A model generated the notes under the pieces. It was not told the origin of the DNA and did not search any database. It saw only the letters and a program-made list of their open reading frames with translations. From the NCBI GenBank assembly GCA_014189675.1, contig DVAE01000015.1, forward strand, positions 1-39,197: a stretch of 39,197 bases of DNA. The letters are read 5' to 3'. The position numbers and the translations under genes are program-made. This document shows, piece by piece, positions 29,814 to 37,695 of this stretch. The stretch's first letter is position 1, and each line of letters opens with the position of its first letter. The DNA is from Candidatus Undinarchaeales archaeon SRR5007147.bin71. Lineage in GTDB: Archaea > Undinarchaeota > Undinarchaeia > Undinarchaeales > Undinarchaeaceae.

Positions 29814-31238
29814 ATGGACGCCCGAATAGGCCTAACTTTTGACGATGTTCTGCTGGTTCCCAGAAAATCAGCGGTCAAGTCACGGAAGGACGTTAATGTC
29901 AACACAAAATTAAGCCGGCGAATATCACTGAGCCACCCAATAGTCAGTTCCAATATGGATACTGTGACTGAAGCTGAGATGGCAATTTCCATGGCAAGGT
30001 CAGGCGGCATAGGAATACTTCACAGATTTTTATCTGTGGAAGATCAGGCAAAAATGGTCAGCCGAGTAAAGAGGGCTGCCAGCTACAAAATTGACACACC
30101 ATACACAACAGGTGCTGAAACAAATATAACAGAACTCCAATCTTTCATGAAAGAAAAAGGAGTTCACAGTATTCTCGTTGTTGATTCTGAAAACAAACTT
30201 CTTGGGATAGTAACTTCCCGTGACCTGAGGTTCATAGAGAATGGCTCTAAAGTTTCTTCAATAATGACTCCTCGCGAAAAGCTCATTTGTGGCGACCCTG
30301 AAATTTCAATAGACAAAGCTAAAGGACTCCTTTCTGAAAACAGGATAGAGAAACTTCCTCTGGTCGATTCAAACGACACCCTAAAAGGCCTCATAACAGC
30401 AAAGGATATTCTGAACATAACTCAGAGACCTCACGCTTCAACAGATGATAAAGGCAGATATCTCGTTGGGGCAGCAATCGGCGTAAAGGAGGGCTATCTG
30501 GATCGCGCCGCAACTCTTGTTGAGGCAGGAGTAGACGCTCTAGTAGTAGACATAGCACACGGTCATTCAGATCTTGCAATTAACACAGTCCGAACAGTCA
30601 AAGAAAAATTCCCTTCTGTCGACATTATAGCAGGAAACGTCGCCACTGCTGAAGGAACTAAAGATCTCATAGACGCCGGAGCAGATGCAATAAAAGTCGG
30701 TGTCGGACCAGGCTCAATCTGCATAACTCGTGTCGTTACAGGCTCAGGAGTTCCTCAACTAAGTGCTATAATTGACTGTGCAGAAGAGGCGTCAAAGAGT
30801 AAAATCCCAATAATCGCTGACGGCGGAATAAGAACTTCAGGTGATATTTCCAAAGCTCTTGCAGCAGGCGCATCAAGCGTAATGGTAGGTAATCTTCTTG
30901 CTGGCACAGAGGAAAGTCCAGGAAAAACTCTCATGAAGGACAATAGGAAGGTAAAAGTAATACGTGGAATGGCTGGCTACATCTCAAACATGAGCAAGCT
31001 CGAGCGCGATCACATACATTCTGATGCACTTGACATAGTTCCTGAAGGCGTCGAAGGCTACGTCCCTTACAGAGGTCACACGAGCGATATAATAAATCAA
31101 CTTATCGGCGGTCTTAAAAGCGGAATAAGCTATTGTGGTTCACACAACATAGAAGAAATGCAAAAAAAATCCAAATTCATCCGCGTAACGAGTGCAGGAA
31201 AGGCAGAAAGTAAGAGCCACGACATATCTAAAGTCTAG
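29814..31238 (+). CDS. guaB: inosine-5'-monophosphate dehydrogenase
   Basis: '[16 protein letters not shown]', CBS domains, '[22 protein letters not shown]' catalytic Cys loop. Confidence 0.97.
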   Translation: MDARIGLTFDDVLLVPRKSAVKSRKDVNVNTKLSRRISLSHPIVSSNMDTVTEAEMAISMARSGGIGILHRFLSVEDQAKMVSRVKRAASYKIDTPYTTGAETNITELQSFMKEKGVHSILVVDSENKLLGIVTSRDLRFIENGSKVSSIMTPREKLICGDPEISIDKAKGLLSENRIEKLPLVDSNDTLKGLITAKDILNITQRPHASTDDKGRYLVGAAIGVKEGYLDRAATLVEAGVDALVVDIAHGHSDLAINTVRTVKEKFPSVDIIAGNVATAEGTKDLIDAGADAIKVGVGPGSICITRVVTGSGVPQLSAIIDCAEEASKSKIPIIADGGIRTSGDISKALAAGASSVMVGNLLAGTEESPGKTLMKDNRKVKVIRGMAGYISNMSKLERDHIHSDALDIVPEGVEGYVPYRGHTSDIINQLIGGLKSGISYCGSHNIEEMQKKSKFIRVTSAGKAESKSHDISKV

Positions 31239-31242
31239 ATAA

Positions 31243-32085
31243 TCAGCGCTTGAATATTTTTTTCAAAGTTTCGATGTCATAGCCCTGGGCAACTTCGTTA
31301 ATTATTTGGAAAATCCCACCTTGTACAAGCAACAAACCAATAACTGTCCCTCCAATAGATGCTCTTATACTCTGTCCTGCAACTCCACCTTCAAAATTAC
31401 TAAGAAAATCCATCATTAATATCCCACTTGCGCTTATTGACGAACCAACAACAATCATAAATGAGGACCATCCAAAAGTCCCCGGCTCCAAATTACCCTT
31501 TCCACTTCTCAAAACATTCATTATAGCAGTTCTTTCTTTCTTACTCATTCCAACTTCCTCAAGAAGGACATTCAACTTTTCAAGAAATTCTCCAGATGAA
31601 ATAAGATTCGAGTCTCCTGTCTTCATAATTCTTTGGTACTCCTCTAACACATCCTCAAAAATGTCTTTGTTATCCCTCTTCTCTAACTCTTCTGTCAGCG
31701 ACAGAATCTCTCTCGTTTCCTGGACACTCAACTTAATCATCTCCGTGTTCTGCTTTTCAAGATCTGCGCCCCCTCCTTCTCTCTCAACAATTGCAGCAGC
31801 CGCAGCCTCTACCTTCAATGTAACTTTCATTCTCTTCAAAAGTTTTCTAATATTTTCAACAAATTCCTCGGTTTTTCCCGTTCCCCTCGAGAACTTTTTC
31901 CCCAGAATGGTTTTTGCCAGTTCCTCTTCAGCCTTTTCAAGTTCTTCGGCGGCTCCAGAAAGATCACCCTCACTAATTCTATCAAATGCAGGCCTCAGCT
32001 CAGGAAAGACCTCATATAATTCGACTAAACCCTTGGCTAATTTTTCTATACCTTCTTCAGAATCCTGTTTTTCTTCTTCTACCAT
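31243..32085 (-). CDS. Hypothetical helical protein with C-terminal membrane segments
   Basis: 280 aa long ORF with charged helical N-terminus and two hydrophobic C-terminal stretches. Confidence 0.65.
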   Translation of the reverse strand: MVEEEKQDSEEGIEKLAKGLVELYEVFPELRPAFDRISEGDLSGAAEELEKAEEELAKTILGKKFSRGTGKTEEFVENIRKLLKRMKVTLKVEAAAAAIVEREGGGADLEKQNTEMIKLSVQETREILSLTEELEKRDNKDIFEDVLEEYQRIMKTGDSNLISSGEFLEKLNVLLEEVGMSKKERTAIMNVLRSGKGNLEPGTFGWSSFMIVVGSSISASGILMMDFLSNFEGGVAGQSIRASIGGTVIGLLLVQGGIFQIINEVAQGYDIETLKKIFKR

Positions 32086-32093
32086 AGCCTCTC

Positions 32094-33557
32094 CTACAAA
32101 GTTCTCAAAAACTCGGCAATAACATGGACTCCAGCTCCAGTTCCACCAAGCCCGAAATATGGCTTCGGTTCCGTCGTCCAGGCAGTTCCAGCGATATCAA
32201 GATGAATCCATTTACTATTCCCAACAAAAGCCTCAAGAAAAGCAGCACCAGTTAGGGAACCTGCCTCTCCTTTGGCCGAGCCAATATTTTTAACATCCGC
32301 AATTTTGCTTTTCACCATCTCTCTATAATCTTCATGAAGTGGCATCTGCCAGACTTTATCTCCTGTTTTCTCTCCTGCCTTCCTCATAAGATCCATATGT
32401 CTCTGCGAGTTTCCAACCATTCCACTGTATGTCGAACCAAGCGCTACAACAACAGCCCCAGTCAAAGTTGCAATATCCACAATTATTTCAGATTTCATCT
32501 CCGCAGCATATCCTAAAGCGTCAGAAAGAACAACACGTCCTTCAGCATCGGTATTAAGAACCTCAATAGTTTTCTTATTGTAAGTTTTTATGATGTCCCC
32601 AGGCAAATAAGCAGAAGCACTCGGTCGGTTCTCAGCACAGGCCATCAATCCAATAATATTTTTCTTCAAAGCACTCTTGGCGGCAATTCTCATTATCCCA
32701 AGAACTGCAGCCGCCCCTGACATATCAAATTTCATTTCGTCCAGAGCTCTCGACGGCTTTATGGATATTCCTCCAGTATCAAATGTAATTCCCTTCCCAA
32801 CCAAGATAATAGGTTTATCTCCTTTCTTTCCCCCATTGTACTCAAGCTGAATCAGTCGCGGCCCATTAACACTACCTTTCCCAACTGCGAGAATTCCATT
32901 CATCCCCTTCTTCTCAAGTTCTTTCTTTCCTAAAACAGAAACATTTAATTTCAGTTCTTTCCCCATTCTCTGAGCCTCGCTTGCAAGATAGGCAGGTGTA
33001 GCGACTGCAGGCGGGAAATTCTGGAGCTTCCTTGTATAGTTAATTGACTCTGCTACAAGAACCCCATAATCAATACTCTTCTTATCTCCAGAAAGTATAG
33101 AAACAGCCAGATTATTCGGTGTTTCTTCTTTTGTAACATAATCATCAAAAACATAGTCCGCAAGGACGCAGCCTTCAGCGAGAGCGTGCGAAACATCACT
33201 TACTTTTTCTTTGCAAGAGGGCATTGAAATTGCAAGCGACTTTGCCTTCATAACTTTCGCTGAGCATATAGAAGCTCCGGCATATTTTCTTACATGATCG
33301 AGCTCAAATGTCTCTTTCTTTCCCATCCCAACAAGAAGAATACACTCCGCAGAAAGTTTTCCATAAGTCTGGAGCATATAAGTCTCTCCATGCTTACCTG
33401 AAAATCTCTTCAGCTTAATCGCTTTCGAGATAGCGCTTCCTAAACTGCTGTCAATTTTCTGCAAATCTTTCGAAATTCCAGAGCCCTCATAGACTGCAAA
33501 GGCAAGGATATCAGCTTTTACTCTATCACTACCTTCACTGGAAACATTAACCTTCAT
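32094..33557 (-). CDS. pepA: leucyl aminopeptidase (M17)
   Basis: 'VGKGITFDTGGISIKPS' and 'NTDAEGRVVLSDAL' M17 metal-binding/active-site motifs. Confidence 0.96.
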   Translation of the reverse strand: MKVNVSSEGSDRVKADILAFAVYEGSGISKDLQKIDSSLGSAISKAIKLKRFSGKHGETYMLQTYGKLSAECILLVGMGKKETFELDHVRKYAGASICSAKVMKAKSLAISMPSCKEKVSDVSHALAEGCVLADYVFDDYVTKEETPNNLAVSILSGDKKSIDYGVLVAESINYTRKLQNFPPAVATPAYLASEAQRMGKELKLNVSVLGKKELEKKGMNGILAVGKGSVNGPRLIQLEYNGGKKGDKPIILVGKGITFDTGGISIKPSRALDEMKFDMSGAAAVLGIMRIAAKSALKKNIIGLMACAENRPSASAYLPGDIIKTYNKKTIEVLNTDAEGRVVLSDALGYAAEMKSEIIVDIATLTGAVVVALGSTYSGMVGNSQRHMDLMRKAGEKTGDKVWQMPLHEDYREMVKSKIADVKNIGSAKGEAGSLTGAAFLEAFVGNSKWIHLDIAGTAWTTEPKPYFGLGGTGAGVHVIAEFLRTL

Positions 33558-33580
33558 AAATCCAGATATGGCTCATCCCT

Positions 33581-34333
33581 TTATATCTTTTTCAACCACT
33601 CGCCGAAGTCAATTATTCCGTGTTCAAATCCTTCAATTGCAATCGGTGTTATCGAAATTTTTCTCTCATCATGTAAAGTGTAAATATCTGTTCCTGGGCT
33701 TTCCTTTGGTTCTATTACTCCACCAATAACATAAACACTATCTTCAACTTCCTTCAAAAGTGGAGTAACATATTCTTCTCCAAGCCGGGTAACCTCAACT
33801 CCTTTCGGCTCTCCAGTTGGCACATTAACATTAAGCATTTTAACATCCCCTGGCAATCCCTTCTCAATAATGCCTGAAACCAGTTTCTTCACAATTTTCT
33901 GAGCTTCATCAAATAAATGATTTCCTTCCATGTTGTGCGCTTCCTCAGGCGTCGCTTCAATACTCACTGCAATCGAAGGAACTCCTAAATTCGCCGCTTC
34001 AAAGGCGGCGCCGCAGGTCCCTGAACGCATCAATGCGTGTATTCCTAAATTCGCACCAATATTTATTCCTGAAACTACAAGATCAACATCCTTCACAAGC
34101 TTCGTCATTCCTATAAAAACACAGTCTACCGGAACGCCGTCTACTGAAAAGTGATTATCATCTCTCTTGTTGACCCGCACAGGACTCCCAAGTGTAAATC
34201 CACGTCCTGTAGCGCTCCTCTGCTTCGCAGGCGCTACCACAACAAGCTCTCCGAGCTCTGACATACTTTCCTCAAGCGCTTTGATGCCAGGAGCGTCTAT
34301 TCCGTCATCATTGGTAATGAGTATTTTCTTCAT
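33581..34333 (-). CDS. surE: 5'-nucleotidase SurE
   Basis: 'KKILITNDDGIDAPGIKALEESM', 'VVSGINIGANLG'; start placed at ATG 34333. Confidence 0.96.
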   Translation of the reverse strand: MKKILITNDDGIDAPGIKALEESMSELGELVVVAPAKQRSATGRGFTLGSPVRVNKRDDNHFSVDGVPVDCVFIGMTKLVKDVDLVVSGINIGANLGIHALMRSGTCGAAFEAANLGVPSIAVSIEATPEEAHNMEGNHLFDEAQKIVKKLVSGIIEKGLPGDVKMLNVNVPTGEPKGVEVTRLGEEYVTPLLKEVEDSVYVIGGVIEPKESPGTDIYTLHDERKISITPIAIEGFEHGIIDFGEWLKKI

Positions 34334-34369
34334 ATTCGACCTAGTTCTTTCTGGTATTAACACTTTACT

Positions 34370-34443
34370 CTCACGCCCTTGTGAGGATTAAACGGCCTTT
34401 CTTCAAGAAAGTCGGTCGATTCAGCCTCAGCATAGTGGTTTTA
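34370..34443. ncRNA. Structured repeat element A (candidate ncRNA or regulatory element)
   Basis: CTCACgcccttGTGAG hairpin + CTTTCTTCAAGAAAG hairpin + CAGCATAG box; related to element B at 37300-37372. Confidence 0.5.
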
Positions 34444-34908
34444 CTACAAAATTAAAAACTAAGTGAAATATGAAATCGACAGCATGCGCCCATCCCTCAC
34501 TTTTCCCATTTTCCCTAGTTTCTAGCTACGTTTCTCTCACATTTCAAACTTTTCCCTGATCTCGCCACCTAAAAACCCAAAAACATCAATCTATGTCTCA
34601 CATTCACACTTTTCATACATACATTTCCAAGTATTAAACACACAAACAAGTTCTCTCTTCACAAAATGACTAAATCTCTCAATTCTCTGTCTCAAAATCG
34701 AAAAATCAACTCTCACATTCAAAATAATTCACTTGGAAAAGCTAAAGAAAAAGTTTCAAAAATCTCTCAAAGCTCCTGAAAATCCAACCACTCAGAATTT
34801 CCCCCTAAATTCAAAGACAAATCTCCAATTTTACACAAAACCCCTCACAATAATCCGTCATATATGTAAACAGGACACAAGCTACTGATTTACTCAAAAT
34901 ATTAATAG

Positions 34909-34932
34909 GTCACCTTACATGTCACCTTACAT
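34909..34932 (+). repeat. Tandem 12-bp repeat upstream of wHTH gene promoter
   Basis: GTCACCTTACAT x2, followed about 10-15 nt later by TATA-like 'atatatttatat'. Confidence 0.8.
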
Positions 34933-34975
34933 AATATCCCCAATATATTTATATGATAAACCGCTAGGCTTAAGC

Positions 34976-35581
34976 ATGGGACTATTCGATCTCCTCAGGC
35001 AAAAAAAGAAGAAATCCGTAAAGAAAGCGTCAAGTAAAGGGAAGACCCGTAAGCCGTCACGTCAAAAGCGTCTCCAGACTAAGGCGACACAAAAACCACT
35101 ACAGTCTCGCCAGCTATCGAAAAAAAGAGCAAATCTTGTCGTAATAGATCCAAGAATAGAGGCAAAAACCGAAATAGAAGATCCACTTATCTCAATTTCT
35201 CGGCAACTCACAAAAATCCAGGACGCTCTCGAAAAAAGCCACAGTACAATGCAAAGCGGTATGCAGAGTCTCAGAGACGATCATCACACAATCATAGAAC
35301 GGCAGGTTACGCCAGATAATGTAGCTCAGGCTTTCGAAAACCGCAAACACGAACTTGAACAACAAAAAGAAAATATAGAAGGTGAACTGGACATACTTGA
35401 AATTGATCAGAAAATACTTGATTCTCTCACTGAAAAAAAGCTTCGCAGCATAACGATTTCCAAAAACCTAAGCCTCTCCAGACAGTACACTGCCTCAAGA
35501 CTCTCCCACTTAATAGATTCTGGCTTTGTAAAGCGCACTAAGCGCGGCAGAAGTGTATACTACTCACTAATTACTTCGTAA
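34976..35581 (+). CDS. Coiled-coil protein with C-terminal winged helix
   Basis: Basic N-term, central helical region, C-term 'ITISKNLSLSRQYTASRLSHLIDSGFVKRTKRGRSVYYSLI' MarR/ArsR-like wHTH; start likely ATG 34976. Confidence 0.72.
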   Translation: MGLFDLLRQKKKKSVKKASSKGKTRKPSRQKRLQTKATQKPLQSRQLSKKRANLVVIDPRIEAKTEIEDPLISISRQLTKIQDALEKSHSTMQSGMQSLRDDHHTIIERQVTPDNVAQAFENRKHELEQQKENIEGELDILEIDQKILDSLTEKKLRSITISKNLSLSRQYTASRLSHLIDSGFVKRTKRGRSVYYSLITS

Positions 35582-35618
35582 AATCTCCTAAAAATAGAGC
35601 TAAGTCTCACAAATAAAC

Positions 35619-35732
35619 TTATATTCCCATCTTACGCTTTCTGTGGGCTCTCTTCCTTCTTCTAATCTTCTTTTTGACCCACTTCCAGCGCTGCCTACCC
35701 TTTTTCTTCCATTTTCTTGGCTTGCTCTTCAT
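35619..35732 (-). CDS. 37-aa extremely basic microprotein, possibly ribosomal protein eL41-like
   Basis: Translated by hand: [37 protein letters not shown]; 22 of 37 residues K/R, no acidic residues; 'GGAGAG' upstream of ATG. Below the size cut-off of the ORF track. Confidence 0.72.
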   Translation of the reverse strand: MKSKPRKWKKKGRQRWKWVKKKIRRRKRAHRKRKMGI

Positions 35733-35858
35733 AGATGCTCTCCTATCCGTATACTCGCTTATATCTTTTTGTATTTTTTAAATCTTCCATATAATATACC
35801 TTCAAAACATACTGTTTAATCATCATTTTCCAAACAATACCTTCTCAGAACCTTAAAT

Positions 35859-36371
35859 TTATCTCTCACGTTTTTCTCCTTCAGATGCGTCGCTTGCTCT
35901 CGCTTTTGCGGTTTCCACAATGCTCTCGTACTCCTTCGCAAGATGCCCAAAGAACTTTGAAAATTGAGTACTCGGTCTTATAATATTCTGATAATGTTTT
36001 TGCGTCGACTTAGAATGATGGAAGCGCCGCCTCTCGGTTTTCACCATACCAACGCGCCTCAATCTGGGCAATATCACATTATAAAATGTCGCCTTCGAAA
36101 AATTATTATCCCTCAGAAAGGCTCCGACATCGTCCCCTTCAAGCTCCAATTTTTCAAGAAGAAGCGTCATAAATGCCTTAGAAACTTCATAATACTTCGC
36201 TTGATACTGGTCTGGAAACACAATCTGCAGTATCTGCTCCATCTCAAGCCGAACATTCTTTCCGTACTTCCACTGATCCCGGAGCTTCCTTATGTCCGAC
36301 ATCCAGAGAGCTTCCTTGCTTGGAATTCCCCTTGAAGCAGGTTGCATACCATTATGATGTTTTTCTGCCAT
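35859..36371 (-). CDS. wHTH-type DNA-binding protein (hypothetical regulator)
   Basis: 'DDVGAFLRDNNFSKATFYNVILPRLRRVGMVKTERRRFHHS' HTH-wing pattern; AGGAGAG RBS. Confidence 0.7.
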   Translation of the reverse strand: MAEKHHNGMQPASRGIPSKEALWMSDIRKLRDQWKYGKNVRLEMEQILQIVFPDQYQAKYYEVSKAFMTLLLEKLELEGDDVGAFLRDNNFSKATFYNVILPRLRRVGMVKTERRRFHHSKSTQKHYQNIIRPSTQFSKFFGHLAKEYESIVETAKARASDASEGEKRER

Positions 36372-36433
36372 AGTCTCTCCTAATTCCTTAGACTATTTAA
36401 CTTTAACCAAATTCGGCTTTCTAAAAACCCAGT

Positions 36434-36551
36434 GGTCTATTGTAATGATGTGCTACTGGAAATCTCAGTGCTGGAGGCTGGCCCAGGCGCTTGAAGTTCC
36501 AAAAAAGCGCCTAAAACAGCGTTTTTAACAAAAATATAGCACCCCTGGACC
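36434..36551. ncRNA. Candidate structured RNA between two regulator genes
   Basis: Nested complementary segments: GGTC/GACC, GTGCTA/TAGCAC, enclosing ACTG/CAGT, AGGCGCTT/AAGCGCCT and AAAAC/GTTTT hairpins. Confidence 0.35.
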
Positions 36552-36587
36552 AAATAAAACGAAAAAATCTATAATACCATAATGGTG

Positions 36588-36941
36588 TTATTCTGCTTCT
36601 CCTTCAGACTCCTCAACAACACTCTCTGCCGGAAGCATTCTCTTCGGAATTCTCCTAGTCAGCAGTATCTCAAACTCATCAGCCAGGTCCTTACCGTGAT
36701 CTGTCAGCTCAACAAACTTAGTCCTCCCCTCTTTATTGAAGGTGACTAAACCGAGCTCCTCCATCTTCATAAGAAGTTTTACAGTATGAGCATAGGTGCA
36801 GTCTATCTCTTTTGCGAGCGCAAGAGCATAGGATTTCTCACCTGAGCCAACGCTGACAAGAAGCTTTGCCGGCTTCGGCCGCAGAAAAAGGTTCTCCAGC
36901 GTCGCTTGATGCTGGTTTTCCCCGAGTGTTTCTGTTCCCAT
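36588..36941 (-). CDS. MarR-like wHTH transcriptional regulator
   Basis: 'EIDCTYAHTVKLLMKMEELGLVTFNKEGRTKFVELTDHGKDLADE'. Confidence 0.82.
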   Translation of the reverse strand: MGTETLGENQHQATLENLFLRPKPAKLLVSVGSGEKSYALALAKEIDCTYAHTVKLLMKMEELGLVTFNKEGRTKFVELTDHGKDLADEFEILLTRRIPKRMLPAESVVEESEGEAE

Positions 36942-37299
36942 GTGAGGATTTAAGTTTCGGTTCCTATTATACTTTATGCATTTTCAGAATATACCTTTTA
37001 AACACTATATTAAAGAAATCATAATTAAAAAATAGATTTCCAAATAAAGTCTGAGTCCGACTAAAAAATATTTAGTAAAACCGATAGCTGTAGAGCAAGT
37101 AAAAAACAGCGTGCATATGCTTCCTATATACATAGAAAAGCCAAATGTGAGACATAAGTCAAGCAGTTTATGCGCTGAGCCGAAGAAGTTGAGAGCTCTG
37201 AAGCCCGGCGCAGCTAGAGTCCAGCAAAATCAGAAGCAAAAAATGCTTTGTGAGAGAAGAATCGAAAAAATATAGCTCTCAAAGGGTCTGACAGAGGAA

Positions 37300-37372
37300 T
37301 CTCACAAAAATGTGAGACTTAAATCGACCTTTTCCAAGAAAGTCAGTTTTTCAAGCGCAGCATAGCGATTTA
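37300..37372. ncRNA. Structured repeat element B (candidate ncRNA or regulatory element)
   Basis: TCTCACAaaaaTGTGAGA hairpin, AAGAAAGTC and CAGCATAG boxes in the same order and spacing as element A. Confidence 0.5.
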
Positions 37373-37388
37373 AAATATCCTAAAAACT

Positions 37389-37652
37389 CTACTCAGCTTC
37401 ATAAAGATGCCTCCAAGCCGGCATCTTCCTCAAATGTTGATTGGCCATTTCAGCAGCTTCCCTAGTTCCTATATCATCCCTGCTGACAGCAAAATCTACC
37501 ATCCCTTTCCGTATTTCCTCAAAACTATTCAAATTCCCGTCCCTATCTGTACAAAAATCGCAGTATGGATTGCCCGCAAAGCCACCACCATGATGCTTTT
37601 CGTTATGCATCGGCCTATTACAAGATTCACAGGGATTTCCTTCCATGAACAC
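37389..37652 (-). CDS. Putative zinc-ribbon domain protein
   Basis: 87 aa: 'CESCNRPMHNEKHHGGGFAGNPYCDFCTDRDGNLNSFEEIRKGM' matches the CxxC...YCxxC zinc-ribbon pattern. Confidence 0.78.
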   Translation of the reverse strand: MFMEGNPCESCNRPMHNEKHHGGGFAGNPYCDFCTDRDGNLNSFEEIRKGMVDFAVSRDDIGTREAAEMANQHLRKMPAWRHLYEAE

Positions 37653-37695
37653 CCTAACCCACTAACATTTATATCACTTCTCCTAATACATCCTC

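Noticed and set aside
34381-34441. Minus-strand 20-codon microORF MLRLNRPTFLKKGRLILTRA in element A
   Set aside because: The matching region of element B is frameshifted (MLRLKN*), so conservation is at the nucleotide and structure level, not coding.
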